Source: Hymenobacter oligotrophus (lineage in GTDB: Bacteria; Bacteroidota; Bacteroidia; Cytophagales; Hymenobacteraceae). From it: 64,000 bases of DNA. The position numbers and the translations under genes are program-made. The stretch lies in NCBI RefSeq assembly GCF_003574965.1, contig NZ_CP032317.1:3658001-3722000 (forward strand). Direction: 5' to 3'. Shown piece after piece: positions 46,376 through 55,406 of this stretch. Every line of letters begins with the position of its first letter. Position 1 is the stretch's first letter. The notes beneath the pieces were generated by a model. It searched no databases and was not told the DNA's origin. It saw nothing but the letters and a program-made list of their open reading frames with translations.

Positions 46376-47149
46376 ATGGACAACGCTACGCCCAGCCGCA
46401 AGCTTACCTGCGTCATCATCGACGACGAGCCCTTAGCCCTCGACCTGCTCGCCGGCTACTGCGCCCAGGTGCCGTACCTCGAGCTGAAGGGGCAGTTTCA
46501 CGATGCGCTGGTGGGCTTGGCGTTTGTGCAGGACAACCCCGTGGACGTGGTGTTCGTCGATATTCACATGCCGCGCATTACGGGCTTGCAACTGGTGCAG
46601 CTGCTGCCCAGCCCGGGGCCCAAGGTTGTCTTCACCACCGCCTACGATCAGTACGCAGTGCAGAGCTACGAGCTGAGCGCAGCCGATTACCTGCTGAAGC
46701 CCATTGCGTTCGAGCGGTTTGTGCAGGCCGTAAACAAAGTGCGGCAGGCACCAGCTACGGCCTCGGCCGCGCCCGCAGCGGCCCCGCCGCTTCCGGCTTT
46801 GGCCGAAACAGCGCCGGTGCCCGTGGTGCCCGATGCCATGTTCGTGAAAAACGAGCACCGCCTGCAGCGCGTCGCCTTTAACGACATCCTCTACATCGAG
46901 GGCATGAAGGAGTACCTCATGATTTACACCCTAGGTAGCAAAATCCTCACGCTGCAATCGTTCAAAAGGGTAGAGGAGGTGTTGCCGCCCGATCGGTTTG
47001 CGCGCATACACAAGTCGTACATCGTGGCGCTCAACCACATCGAGCACGTGGAGCGCAGCAAAGTGCAGGTGGCCGGCCGCCTGCTGCCCATTGGCGACAC
47101 CTACCGCGACTCCTTTGCGGCTACCATTAGGGCGTACAACCTGCTGTAA
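46376..47149 (+). CDS. LytTR-family response regulator
   Basis: A 257-residue DNA-binding response regulator, ATG 46376 (GTG 46370 possible). The receiver has the acidic pair IIDDEPLA, the phosphorylation Asp in VFVDIHMPRITGL, and conserved Thr/Lys in FTTAYD and LLKP. An Ala/Pro-rich linker (about 126-155) leads to a LytTR domain (FVKNEHRLQRVAFNDILYIE, FARIHKSYIVALNHIEHVER). It probably acts with the kinase upstream, perhaps on the divergent ABC exporter; this is an inference from location. Confidence 0.92.
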   Translation: MDNATPSRKLTCVIIDDEPLALDLLAGYCAQVPYLELKGQFHDALVGLAFVQDNPVDVVFVDIHMPRITGLQLVQLLPSPGPKVVFTTAYDQYAVQSYELSAADYLLKPIAFERFVQAVNKVRQAPATASAAPAAAPPLPALAETAPVPVVPDAMFVKNEHRLQRVAFNDILYIEGMKEYLMIYTLGSKILTLQSFKRVEEVLPPDRFARIHKSYIVALNHIEHVERSKVQVAGRLLPIGDTYRDSFAATIRAYNLL

Positions 47150-47170
47150 TACGGAGTTACGGGAAAACGA

Positions 47171-47210
47171 AAGCGGGCCGGATGCACCAAACAGCGCATC
47201 CGGCCCGCTT
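47171..47210. terminator. Hairpin between regulator and wrbA
   Basis: AAGCGGGCCGGATGC (47171-47185) pairs exactly with GCATCCGGCCCGCTT (47196-47210), ten-base loop; convergent genes on each side. Confidence 0.75.
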
Positions 47211-47236
47211 CATGTGGTAGCAAGCCCTAGGTACGA

Positions 47237-47851
47237 TTAGGGGCGGGCGAGCTTGCTGGCAATTTCGGCGGTGTACTTGCCTTGGTGGCGGGCGCCTTCC
47301 AGCTCGTTTTCGCTGGGCAAACGCTCGCCGCGGCCGCCGGCAATGGTGCTGGCGCCGTAGGGCGTGCCGCCGGTTACTTCATCAATACGGGTTTGGCCTT
47401 GCCACGCGTAGGGCAAGCCCACGAGCACCATGCCGTGGTGGAACAGCTCGGTGTGCAACGAGCGAATGGTGGTTTCTTGGCCGCCGTGGGCCGTGGCCGT
47501 GCTCACAAAAGCGCCGCCTACTTTGCCTACCAGCGCACCTTTCGCCCACAGGCCGCCGGTGCCGTCGAGGAATGCCTGCATTTGGCTGGCCACGTTGCCG
47601 TAGCGCGTGGGCGTACCGAAGATGATGGCGTCGTAATTCACCAGGTCTTCGGGCTTGGCTACCGGAATGTGGGCGTACGCCTGCTGGGCCTGCGCCGCGC
47701 CAATTTGCTCCAGCAGCTCCTGCGGCAGCGTTTCGGGCACGCGCATCACGTCAACTTGGTTGCCCTCCACTTCGCGGGCGCCTGCGGCAATGGCTTCAGC
47801 CAACGTCCAGACGTGGCCGTAGGTGGAGTAAAACAAAACCAGGGTCTTCAT
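47237..47851 (-). CDS. wrbA: NAD(P)H:quinone oxidoreductase, WrbA type
   Basis: Flavodoxin-like FMN enzyme of 204 residues that reduces quinones by two electrons. ATG 47851 ([20 protein letters not shown]) gives the family start. Conserved blocks include [47 protein letters not shown] and [14 protein letters not shown] perfect 14-base palindrome between its likely -33 and -7 elements suggests repression by a quinone- or redox-sensing regulator, which is not in the window. Confidence 0.93.
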   Translation of the reverse strand: MKTLVLFYSTYGHVWTLAEAIAAGAREVEGNQVDVMRVPETLPQELLEQIGAAQAQQAYAHIPVAKPEDLVNYDAIIFGTPTRYGNVASQMQAFLDGTGGLWAKGALVGKVGGAFVSTATAHGGQETTIRSLHTELFHHGMVLVGLPYAWQGQTRIDEVTGGTPYGASTIAGGRGERLPSENELEGARHQGKYTAEIASKLARP

Positions 47852-47890
47852 AAATAAGGTATTAGGGGTTCGATGAACAAGAAAGCAGGC

Positions 47891-47925
47891 GAAAGGTAAG
47901 CAATAATATATGTACGTACATACAA
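47891..47925 (-). promoter_or_regulatory. wrbA promoter with internal operator palindrome
   Basis: TATGTACGTACATA (47909-47922) is a perfect palindrome lying between TTG (complement of 47923-47925) and TACCTTTC (complement of 47891-47898), the classic place for a repressor. The family of the regulator (HxlR-like or other) is not determined. The rest of the gap, 47969-48171, holds nothing recognisable. Confidence 0.55.
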
Positions 47926-48171
47926 TTTGCGAGTAAGGTTTCGGTAGCCGCCGGCTTTGCCGGCGCAACCCGTAGTTTCGCAGAAAATATTTCCGGCCGG
48001 TGCAACCGCTTGCCTGGCTCCCGACTCTTACCTACGCCGGCCCACACCGCCGGTTGCTTTCGACTATCAGGTGGACCATCAGGGTATGAGGAACACGTTA
48101 CCAGTACAGGAGTGCGGCGCTGCCGCGGCTCCGGTTAGCTGCGGAACCGGCCGCTTGAACCGGCACTACGC

Positions 48172-48855
48172 ATGAGCGCCTTGGCCGCTGCCTTTGGAGG
48201 CACCAGCTTGGGGCGGCTGGTGGGAGGGCTTTCGGCATCGTCGGCAACGGCTGAGCCCGAGGTGAAGCCCGCGCCCGCCCGCCCGCTGCAGCCCTCGAGC
48301 CGCTGGAGCGAGGCCGAGCTGATCGACGCCTGCCTCGACGGCAGCCGCGTGGCCCAGAAAGAGCTGTACACGCGCTACGCCAGCCGCATGCTGGCCGTGT
48401 GTGCCCGTTACTCGCAAACCACTTTCGAGGCCGAAGATGTGCTGCAAGAAGGGTTTGTGACGGTGTTCAGCAACCTGCGCCATTTCCGGCGCGAGTGCCC
48501 GCTCGAGTTCTGGATTCGGCGCATCATGATTAACGCCGCGCTGCGGCAGCACCGCCGCAACGCGCCCATGCTGGCCGTTACCGAAAGCGAATACCCCGAA
48601 GCCATAGCCGACGAAGAGCTCATCCTCTCGAACTATTCCTTCGACGAATTACTCAAGATGGTGCAGGAGCTAGCCCCGCGCTACCGCATGGTGTTCAACC
48701 TGTTTGCCATCGAAGGCTACGGCCACAAAGAAATTGGCGATATGCTGGGCATATCGGAGGGTACCAGCAAATCGCAGTACTCCCGCGCCCGGGCCATTCT
48801 CAAAGCCAAGCTCGAACGTCTCGACCAACGTTGCAATGACACCCGTTTCCAATAA
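48172..48855 (+). CDS. ECF-type RNA polymerase sigma factor
   Basis: A 227-residue sigma-70 family protein. An N-terminal extension of about 45 residues (Ala/Pro-rich) precedes region 2 (LIDACLDGSRVAQKELYTRY, FEAEDVLQEGFVTVFSNLRH) and region 4 (YRMVFNLFAIEGYGHKEIGD MLGISEGTSKSQYSRARAIL). It directs RNA polymerase to a regulon unknown here. Its end overlaps the next gene by 20 bases, so the partner is probably translated with it and may be its regulator. Confidence 0.9.
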   Translation: MSALAAAFGGTSLGRLVGGLSASSATAEPEVKPAPARPLQPSSRWSEAELIDACLDGSRVAQKELYTRYASRMLAVCARYSQTTFEAEDVLQEGFVTVFSNLRHFRRECPLEFWIRRIMINAALRQHRRNAPMLAVTESEYPEAIADEELILSNYSFDELLKMVQELAPRYRMVFNLFAIEGYGHKEIGDMLGISEGTSKSQYSRARAILKAKLERLDQRCNDTRFQ

Positions 48856-50422
48856 TAACAACCACCAACAGCCCACCGGCAACCTGGAGGACTTGTTCCG
48901 CCAGCGGTTTGCCGAGGCCGAGCTAACGCCCCGCGCCGCCGTGTGGGAGCAGCTCGACCACGAATTGCTGGTGCGCGAAAACCAAGGCTACCGGAAGCGT
49001 TTGCTGGGCTACCGGCGCGCCGCCGCGGCCGCTGCCGTGCTGGCCGTGCTGGGCCTGGGCGGTTGGTATACCCAGCACAACCTCGGCACTGGCAACCCCA
49101 TCGGCAATGCTACGGCAACGGTATTTACACCCGAAGGGCAGCAAGGCCTGGCCGGTGCCTCCGTTGCCAGCACCGACAACCGCCTAGGGGCCGAAAGCCA
49201 AGCAACCGCAGCCACCCCCGGAGCTACGCGCCGGGCCCTAGGTGCCGCTGCGGCTGCCAGCGCACCGGCAGCGCCCAACAACCTAGGCAACGCCGCTGTG
49301 GGGAGTGTTGCCATGCAGCCTGGTGTAGCTCGGCGCCGTGCTGCGGAAGTGCTGGCCGATGCCGCTTCAAGCCGCAGCGCAGCGGGCCGTGCACTTGCCG
49401 CAATCAAGCAAGCGTTTGGCGGTTCGGCCGAGGGCAGCCTGCAGCAGCCTGGCTTGCTGAAGTCGCGTAACGTTGGCTCACGCAGCACCAGCCGCACGGC
49501 AATAGCCCAAGCCCAAGCGCCGGCTGCTGGCAACGGCAGTAGCTACGCCGCCACCGAGCTGCAGCCCATGGCCGCGCAGCTGCGGCAAGCCCGCTTCGGC
49601 GGCACCTTGCTCAACCCCGACTCGGTAAAGCGGGCCTTGCTAACCGTGCCGGTGCAACAGCTGGTAGCCCAGGCCGCCCCGCGCCCCGAGCGCGAGGAAA
49701 AAACCAACGAAGCCACGCGCCCCAGCCGCTGGCGCTGGCGCGGCGGCTACGCGGCCGAGCGCTTCGTGCCCAACGTAAGCAGCCCCACCGGCGAGGGGCT
49801 GGCCCTGCGCGCAGCCGACCCGACGACCAACTTTTTGGCCCCGCCGCCCGCGCCTACCAAGCTGCAGCCCGGTTTGGCACAGCGTGGCCACCTAGGCGGC
49901 GCTATTAGCTTGGGCAAGAAGCACTGGACGCTGCTCGCCGGCGTGGAGATGACGCACCTTTCGGGCGAAACCATGCGCGAGACGCCCCGGCAGTACCAAA
50001 CGTTTTACCCCGGCGCCGACCGCTCCAACCAGGCCCAGCAGGAGGGCCGCTACGCCATGACCACCGCCGGCGTGCCGGTGCAGCTGCGCTACGAAGGCCG
50101 CAAGCCTGGGGTATCGGTGTACGCCGCCGTGGGCGCCGCCGTAAACGTGCTGCTGCGCACCCGCACCACCGTAGGCGACCAAGCCACCAGCAACGACGGC
50201 GCCTACCGCCGCGTGCTTACCTCGGCCCGCGGCAGCGCTGGTCTGCGCTTCGCCCCGGCCGGTGGCAACTGGCAGGTATCCCTAGGTCCCGAGGCCGAAG
50301 CGGGCCTGAGCACCCTCAACACCAACCCCGCCGGCCAGTGGGGCGAGCGTACGCGCCCCTACGCCGTAGGCCTCTCGGCCAGCGTGGAGTTTGGCGGCGG
50401 CAAAGTAGCTTTACAACCCTAG
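48836..50422 (+). CDS. Sigma-linked membrane protein with C-terminal outer-membrane barrel
   Basis: A 528-residue protein from ATG 48836, which overlaps the sigma gene. The first 55 residues are soluble (EDLFRQRFAEAELTPRAAVW EQLDHELL), then a basic segment and a membrane helix (YRRAAAAAAVLAVLGLGGWY, about 60-80), as in anti-sigma factors. A low-complexity Ala/Gly/Ser/Arg region of about 250 residues follows. The last 150 residues (GHLGGAISLGKKHWTLLAGV... RPYAVGLSASVEFGGGKVAL) look like a PorT-type outer-membrane barrel. A single polypeptide joining both membranes would be odd. An anti-sigma role is inferred only from position and the N-terminal plan. Confidence 0.65.
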   Translation: MTPVSNNNNHQQPTGNLEDLFRQRFAEAELTPRAAVWEQLDHELLVRENQGYRKRLLGYRRAAAAAAVLAVLGLGGWYTQHNLGTGNPIGNATATVFTPEGQQGLAGASVASTDNRLGAESQATAATPGATRRALGAAAAASAPAAPNNLGNAAVGSVAMQPGVARRRAAEVLADAASSRSAAGRALAAIKQAFGGSAEGSLQQPGLLKSRNVGSRSTSRTAIAQAQAPAAGNGSSYAATELQPMAAQLRQARFGGTLLNPDSVKRALLTVPVQQLVAQAAPRPEREEKTNEATRPSRWRWRGGYAAERFVPNVSSPTGEGLALRAADPTTNFLAPPPAPTKLQPGLAQRGHLGGAISLGKKHWTLLAGVEMTHLSGETMRETPRQYQTFYPGADRSNQAQQEGRYAMTTAGVPVQLRYEGRKPGVSVYAAVGAAVNVLLRTRTTVGDQATSNDGAYRRVLTSARGSAGLRFAPAGGNWQVSLGPEAEAGLSTLNTNPAGQWGERTRPYAVGLSASVEFGGGKVALQP

Positions 50423-50447
50423 TTTCCTACCATTCACTCACCCAAGC

Positions 50448-50482
50448 AAAACCCCGCAGCCGGTTGCCGGTTGTGGGGTTTT
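50448..50482 (+). terminator. Terminator after the sigma operon
   Basis: AAAACCCC (50448-50455) pairs with GGGGTTTT (50475-50482), with an inner CCGG/CCGG pairing, followed by CTTTT. Confidence 0.75.
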
Positions 50483-50561
50483 CTTTTGCTGCTTCGGAAA
50501 CCCCGAGAGGCGCGCTGCAGTTAAGAAGGGTTATCTTTCCCGCTCTCCGAAACCTCCCCGC

Positions 50562-52601
50562 ATGGAGTACCAACTGACCTCCGAATTCAAGCCCACCGGC
50601 GACCAGCCCAAAGCCATTGCGCAGCTCGTGAGCGGCGTTGAGTCGGGCGAACCGTCGCAGGTATTGCTGGGCGCCACCGGCACCGGCAAAACCTTCACCG
50701 TTGCCAACGTAATTGCCCAAACCGGCCGCCCCGCGCTTATTCTGGCCCACAACAAAACGCTGGCTGCCCAGCTCTACGGCGAGTTCAAGCAGTTCTTCCC
50801 GAATAATGCCGTCGAGTACTACATCAGTTACTACGACTACTACCAGCCCGAGGCCTACATTGCCAGCACCGATGTCTTCATCGAGAAAGACTTGGCCATC
50901 AACCAGGAAATCGAGAAGCTGCGCCTGCACGCCACCTCGTCGCTGCTGAGCGGCCGCCGCGACGTGATTGTGGTGGCCTCGGTGTCGTGCATCTACGGCA
51001 TCGGCAACCCTGAGGAGTTCGGCAAAAACGTGCTGTTTCTGAAGCCCGGCATGCGCCACTCGCGCAACAACCTGCTCTACCAGTTTGTGCAGATTCTGTA
51101 CTCGCGCACCGAGCAGGAGTTTACGCGCGGCACCTTCCGCGTGAAGGGCGACACCGTCGACATCTTCCCGGCGTACCTCGACTATGCCTACCGCGTGTAC
51201 TTCTTCGGCGATGAAATCGAAGCCATTCACCGCATCGACCCGGCCAGCGGCAAAAAGCTGGGCGAGGAAAAGGACATTGCCCTGTTCCCGGCCAACCTGT
51301 TCGTTACGGGCAAAGACACGCTGCACCAGGCCATCAAAGACATTCAGTTCGACATGGTGCAGCAGCACGCCTACTTCGAAAAGGAGGGGCGCGATGCCGA
51401 AGCCAAGCGCATTGTGGAGCGCACCGAGTTCGACCTGGAGATGATTCGGGAGTTGGGCTACTGCTCAGGCATCGAGAACTACTCGCGCTACTTCGATGGC
51501 CGCATGCCGGGTTCGCGCCCGTTCTGCTTGCTCGATTATTTCCCGAAGGATTACCTGCTCATCGTCGACGAGAGCCACGTAACCATGCCCCAGATTCGGG
51601 CCATGTGGGGCGGCGACCGGAGCCGCAAAACGGCGCTGGTGGAGTATGGCTTCCGCCTACCATCGGCCATGGACAACCGCCCGCTTACGTTCAACGAGTT
51701 CGAGAGCATGTACCAGCAGGCTATTTTCGTATCGGCCACACCGGCCGATTACGAGCTGGAGCGCTCCGGCGGCGTGGTGGTGGAGCAGATCATCCGCCCC
51801 ACCGGCCTGCTCGACCCCGAGATTGAAGTACGCCCCAGCATCAACCAGATCGACGACCTGCTCGACGAGGTGGACAACCGCGTGAAGCAAGGCGACCGGG
51901 TGCTCGTAACCACGCTCACCAAGCGCATGGCCGAGGAGCTTACCAAGTACATGGAGCGCCTGAACATCAAGGTGAGCTACGTGCACTCCGACGTGAAAAC
52001 CCTCGACCGCGTGGAGATTTTGCGCCAGCTGCGCCTAGGTGAACTCGACGTGCTCATCGGCGTGAACCTGCTGCGCGAAGGTCTTGACTTGCCCGAGGTA
52101 TCGTTGGTGGCGATTTTGGACGCCGACAAGGAAGGCTTCCTGCGCGACCAACGCAGCCTGATTCAGACCATGGGCCGCGCCGCCCGTAACGACCGCGGCA
52201 AGGTTATCATGTACGCCGACCGCATTACCGGCTCGATGCAACGCGCCATGGACGAAACCAACCGCCGCCGCGCTACCCAAATGGCCTACAACCTCGAGCA
52301 CGGCATCACGCCCAAAACGGTGCGCAAGTCGCGCGAGGCGATTATGGAGCAAACCTCCCTCTCGGACTACCGCATCCCCGAGCCGCAGGCCTACGCCGGC
52401 CCCGACGAGGACGGTGGCGGCTTGGCCATTGCGGCCGAGCCCGTGGTGGCCATGATGAGCAAAGTGGACCTGGAAAAGCTCATCAAGCAAACCGAAAAGC
52501 AGATGGAAGCCGCCGCCAAGGAGCTCGACTTCTTGCAGGCCGCCAAGTTTCGCGACGAGCTGGCCTCGTTGCGGCAGTTGCTCAAGAGCAAGCGCGATTA
52601 A
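50562..52601 (+). CDS. uvrB: Excinuclease ABC subunit B
   Basis: DNA-damage-loading helicase of nucleotide excision repair, 679 residues, normal length. Walker A is [16 protein letters not shown] (about 34-49), the beta-hairpin is [11 protein letters not shown], and helicase motifs [35 protein letters not shown] and QTMGRAARN are all present. The C-terminal UVR motif ([20 protein letters not shown]) binds UvrC. ATG 50562 ([20 protein letters not shown]) is the standard start. Confidence 0.97.
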   Translation: MEYQLTSEFKPTGDQPKAIAQLVSGVESGEPSQVLLGATGTGKTFTVANVIAQTGRPALILAHNKTLAAQLYGEFKQFFPNNAVEYYISYYDYYQPEAYIASTDVFIEKDLAINQEIEKLRLHATSSLLSGRRDVIVVASVSCIYGIGNPEEFGKNVLFLKPGMRHSRNNLLYQFVQILYSRTEQEFTRGTFRVKGDTVDIFPAYLDYAYRVYFFGDEIEAIHRIDPASGKKLGEEKDIALFPANLFVTGKDTLHQAIKDIQFDMVQQHAYFEKEGRDAEAKRIVERTEFDLEMIRELGYCSGIENYSRYFDGRMPGSRPFCLLDYFPKDYLLIVDESHVTMPQIRAMWGGDRSRKTALVEYGFRLPSAMDNRPLTFNEFESMYQQAIFVSATPADYELERSGGVVVEQIIRPTGLLDPEIEVRPSINQIDDLLDEVDNRVKQGDRVLVTTLTKRMAEELTKYMERLNIKVSYVHSDVKTLDRVEILRQLRLGELDVLIGVNLLREGLDLPEVSLVAILDADKEGFLRDQRSLIQTMGRAARNDRGKVIMYADRITGSMQRAMDETNRRRATQMAYNLEHGITPKTVRKSREAIMEQTSLSDYRIPEPQAYAGPDEDGGGLAIAAEPVVAMMSKVDLEKLIKQTEKQMEAAAKELDFLQAAKFRDELASLRQLLKSKRD

Positions 52602-52615
52602 GCTTAGAATTGATT

Positions 52616-52660
52616 AACAACGCCGCCCACTTAAGCTTAATTTAGGTGGGCGGCGTTGTT
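52616..52660. terminator. Hairpin after uvrB
   Basis: AACAACGCCGCCCAC (52616-52630) pairs exactly with GTGGGCGGCGTTGTT (52646-52660), with an AT-rich loop; convergent genes. Confidence 0.75.
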
Positions 52661-52723
52661 GTGTGCGCTGATATGCTACCGCATCGATTCGCTGAGGGGC
52701 CTTGCCTACAGAAGCCCTGAGTC

Positions 52724-53230
52724 TTAATCGTTGGCTTTCTTCACGGCCGTGATTCCGCCGTCGCGCTCCAGCCGCACGGTGGCTAGCTGGGTTATGTCGT
52801 CGGTGTTGGCTGCGCTGCGCACCCCTTCCTGCAAATCGTGCTCGGTGATATTGTGGGCGCGCATGTTGTCGTGGCGCAGCTCGCCGTTTTCGGCCAGCAC
52901 CACGGCCTTGCCCTTAACTAGCCGACCCAACGCCGAGCTGCGGTAGGTGGCCGAGGCTACCAAGCGGTGCAGGCCCACCATTACCGCGCAAGCCAGCAAC
53001 GTGGCCCCAAACGGTGACGCCGCCACCACCGCCCGGCCAAGCACCGAGCCAATGATGATTTTCAGAACCACATCGAAGGAATACGTGCTGCCAAACGTGC
53101 GCTTGCCCGACAACCGCAGCAACAACAGCGCCACAACAAACACCACCACAGCGCGCAAAGACATTTGCAGCGGCGAAATGCTCTCGGCGGTGGCCTGCAG
53201 GCCCAGCAAGTCGTTGAGGAGTTGTTTCAT
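52724..53230 (-). CDS. DUF421 (YetF/YcaP-type) membrane protein
   Basis: A 168-residue protein with three N-terminal hydrophobic segments (SLRAVVVFVVALLLLRLSG, FDVVLKIIIGSVLGRAVV, GATLLACAVMVGLHRLV) and a small cytoplasmic alpha/beta domain (GKAVVLAENGELRHDNMRAH). The LRLSGKRTFGSTYSFDVVLK segment is the DUF421 signature. Relatives are involved in spore germination (Bacillus YetF family); function here unknown. Confidence 0.87.
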   Translation of the reverse strand: MKQLLNDLLGLQATAESISPLQMSLRAVVVFVVALLLLRLSGKRTFGSTYSFDVVLKIIIGSVLGRAVVAASPFGATLLACAVMVGLHRLVASATYRSSALGRLVKGKAVVLAENGELRHDNMRAHNITEHDLQEGVRSAANTDDITQLATVRLERDGGITAVKKAND

Positions 53231-53349
53231 GCGCTTGGCAGGCGGGTAGGGTGGACAGGAACACGCGGGTGTGCACCAAAAATGGCAAGGGGTATACCGC
53301 CACTACCAATGAGATGTTGCCTTGGGGTGCCGCATCACATAATTGTGCG

Positions 53350-53380
53350 TTGGCAACTGCAGCGGGAGCTGGTACTTTTG
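53350..53380 (+). promoter_or_regulatory. Promoter (TTG-N20-TACTTTTG)
   Basis: TTG (53350-53352), 20 bases, TACTTTTG (53373-53380). Exact match, about 26 bases of leader before ATG 53410. It decides that start over the upstream frame to 53251. Confidence 0.7.
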
Positions 53381-53409
53381 GGGACCCTAAACTCAACAGC
53401 TCTTTTGCC

Positions 53410-53814
53410 ATGCGCAACCACCGTTTCCTCCGCCTGCTGCCCTTGTTGCTTTTGCTGATGCTGCCCTTGCTGCCGCAGCGCGCCCAGGCCCAATCCAAGC
53501 CTGCTTATCAGTACATGCAAATGACCACCATCGAGTCGATTGTGGCCGGTGGGTTGGGTCGCTCGCGGGTGCTCTTCACGCCCGAGTTCAAAGGCACGAA
53601 AGAAGCCCAGATGGAAAACCTGTTCAGCCTCACGGGCATCAACATCAACAACGTAAAAGCCAACGAAGAAACCATCCTGCGCTACCTCAGCGAGGTGACG
53701 GCCGAGGGCTGGGAGCTGTTCCAGGTGACGCCGCTGACTCAAACTCTGCAAAACACCGGCACCACCGGCCAAGGCATATTCCTGACGCGCTACACCTTCC
53801 GGAAAGCCAAGTAG
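53410..53814 (+). CDS. Small secreted protein, DUF4177-like
   Basis: A 134-residue exported protein; the promoter and the signal peptide (MRNHRFLRLLPLLLLLMLPL) fix the start at ATG 53410. The mature part reads YQYMQMTTIES... EETILRYLSEVTAEGWELFQ ... GIFLTRYTFRKAK, a pattern like DUF4177-type small domains (GWEL followed by a final aromatic strand). No catalytic residues are evident. Function unknown. Confidence 0.65.
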   Translation: MRNHRFLRLLPLLLLLMLPLLPQRAQAQSKPAYQYMQMTTIESIVAGGLGRSRVLFTPEFKGTKEAQMENLFSLTGININNVKANEETILRYLSEVTAEGWELFQVTPLTQTLQNTGTTGQGIFLTRYTFRKAK

Positions 53815-53840
53815 CCCGAGTTGCCATTGCCCGCATACAG

Positions 53841-53876
53841 CAACGCCCTAGGTAAGCACCTAGGGCGTTGTTTTTT
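53841..53876. terminator. Terminator built from two CCTAGG copies
   Basis: CAACGCCCTAGGT (53841-53853) pairs exactly with ACCTAGGGCGTTG (53858-53870), four-base loop, then TTTTTT. Each arm contains one CCTAGG, an inverted motif pair forming the stem. Confidence 0.9.
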
Positions 53877-53908
53877 AGAACCTGAGGCGGGCGTATGCCC
53901 GTGCTAGA

Positions 53909-54673
53909 TTAGTGCTGTTGCTCGCGGAGTTGCTTCAAGCGCACATACGTCTGCTTGGCATGGGCGTACTGCCGCTCCACTTCGGCGCCCAGGGCACCTA
54001 GGAGAGCCGGTTCGCGCAGGGTTTTTTCGTACGCTTTCAGGGCCCACTCTTCGCCGTAAATGTTGTCGTCCAGAATGGCCTTCTCGTCGTGGCCGGTTAC
54101 GGTGGCCTTGGCTTTCATCCAGGCGCGGTAGATTTTGCCTTTGCGGGTGGTGCCGTGCTCGTACTCGGCGGCTTTGTCGCGCAGGTACGTGTTCAGGCGC
54201 GCGGCAAACGCGTGGCTTTTGCCCGCCAGCTCGTGGTAGTAGTCGCGCAATTCGGCGTCGCGACTTTCGTGGTGGGCCCGGCGGTAGCCATCCACGCGGT
54301 CGTTTACAAACAGCAGCAGCTCGTGCAGGGCTTTGGCCTGTTTACGACTGCGCTTCTGCACGCGCTTCGTTGCTTTGGCCTTGCCGCCGCCGCGCAGTAG
54401 CAGCCAGCCACCTAGGGCCAGGGCTCCAGCGGCAAGCAGCTTTTCCGAAGTAGTGAGCCGGCGCCAGGTATCGCCGGAGGTTTGCGTGGCCCGACGAAGC
54501 ATCTGCTTGGCGTTGTCGGCATTGCTGCCCTGCAGCAGGTTGGTGGCTTTGTCGAGCCAAGGCTGCACAGCGGCAGTCAGCTCCTGGCCAATCTGACCTT
54601 GGGTAGTACCTAGGGAAGCATTGGGCTGGCCGGCGGCGTTGTCGGGCAAGCGGCTATCGTTGGGTTGGCTCAT
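53909..54673 (-). CDS. PA2169-family four-helix-bundle protein with membrane-anchored extension
   Basis: A 254-residue protein. The C-terminal 150 residues fit the PA2169/DUF2383 four-helix family: LLLFVNDRVDGYRRAHHESR, SHAFAARLNTYL, TTRKGKIYRAWMKAKATVTG, ILDDNIYGEEWALKAYEKTL. The N-terminal 100 residues are an added part with a short hydrophobic helix (EKLLAAGALALGGWLLLRGG) and a basic stretch (KATKRVQKRSRKQAK). The family is ferritin-like in shape and induced by stress in some bacteria; biochemical function is unknown. Two CCTAGG copies are in frame and one lies upstream of the C-terminus. Confidence 0.75.
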   Translation of the reverse strand: MSQPNDSRLPDNAAGQPNASLGTTQGQIGQELTAAVQPWLDKATNLLQGSNADNAKQMLRRATQTSGDTWRRLTTSEKLLAAGALALGGWLLLRGGGKAKATKRVQKRSRKQAKALHELLLFVNDRVDGYRRAHHESRDAELRDYYHELAGKSHAFAARLNTYLRDKAAEYEHGTTRKGKIYRAWMKAKATVTGHDEKAILDDNIYGEEWALKAYEKTLREPALLGALGAEVERQYAHAKQTYVRLKQLREQQH

Positions 54674-54859
54674 GGTGCACGGGTTAGAAAGCGGATGACT
54701 AGAGCTATCTAAATCGCAGCACCGGGCGCAAAGGTTACGAGTGCAGTGCTGGCTTTTGAGTTACCGTCCCAGGTGGTTCTTTACCTTCGTGCATCGCGGG
54801 TTTGATTCAGGAGGTAAACTGGATTTGAAAGATTCCGAAACAACCAGCGCCCCAAAAGC

Positions 54860-54897
54860 AAATCAGCCACTCAGTATTGCTGCTAAGTGGCTGATTT
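54860..54897 (-). terminator. Hairpin after tRNA-Gly
   Basis: AAATCAGCCACT (54860-54871) pairs exactly with AGTGGCTGATTT (54886-54897). It lies directly downstream of the tRNA on the minus strand; the following T run is short. Confidence 0.7.
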
Positions 54898-54903
54898 AGA
54901 ATG

Positions 54904-54976
54904 AGCGGGAAACGAGGCTCGAACTCGCGACCCTCAGCTTGGGAAGCTGATGCTCTACCAACTGAGCTACTCCCGC
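54904..54976 (-). tRNA. tRNA-Gly (anticodon CCC)
   Basis: A 73-base cloverleaf. The acceptor GCGGGAG pairs with TTCCCGC, the D-arm has AGCTCAGTTGGTAGAGC, the anticodon stem TCAGC/GCTGA encloses TTCCCAA (anticodon CCC), and the T-arm reads GTTCGAGCC. Discriminator base U. The 3' CCA is not encoded. It reads GGG codons, which are used in the CCTAGGG motif context here. Confidence 0.95.
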
Positions 54977-55064
54977 TGATGATGGTAAAGCAAAAATACG
55001 GGGTTAAATCAGATTCGCAACAACGGTGCGGCGCGTATAAGCAGCAAACCAGTTGTTTTGCTGC

Positions 55065-55334
55065 ATGCCTACTTCGCGCCTAAAGCCCGGTTCGCGCCGC
55101 CTCGTCGGCTTGTTGTTTATTGTTGCCGGCGGTTTGCTGGTAATTGCGCAGGTGCTCCGGTTTGGGGTGGTAGCCAGCGAGTGGAACGGCGCCGGTTGGG
55201 CCGGCGTGAACAACACCTACCTGATCATGTCGGTGCTGATGCTGGTGGTGGCCGTGCTGCTGATCCGCTTCGGGTGGCGCATGCGGCGCGACGGGCACAT
55301 ATCGGACGAACCCGGTGGCGGTGCCATTACCTAA
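55065..55334 (+). CDS. Small two-helix membrane protein
   Basis: An 89-residue protein from ATG 55065. A basic N-terminus (MPTSRLKPGSRRL) is followed by two membrane helices (VGLLFIVAGGLLVIAQVLRF and YLIMSVLMLVVAVLLIRFGW) and a charged tail (RMRRDGHISDEPGGG). No family recognised. Placed between a tRNA gene and a GNAT gene. Confidence 0.55.
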   Translation: MPTSRLKPGSRRLVGLLFIVAGGLLVIAQVLRFGVVASEWNGAGWAGVNNTYLIMSVLMLVVAVLLIRFGWRMRRDGHISDEPGGGAIT

Positions 55335-55406
55335 CGAGCACTTGCCCGTGGCGGCAGCTTGGTAGTTGCCTGGCCCACCGGCTTGCGCTTCCTAACTTGC
55401 CGCGCT

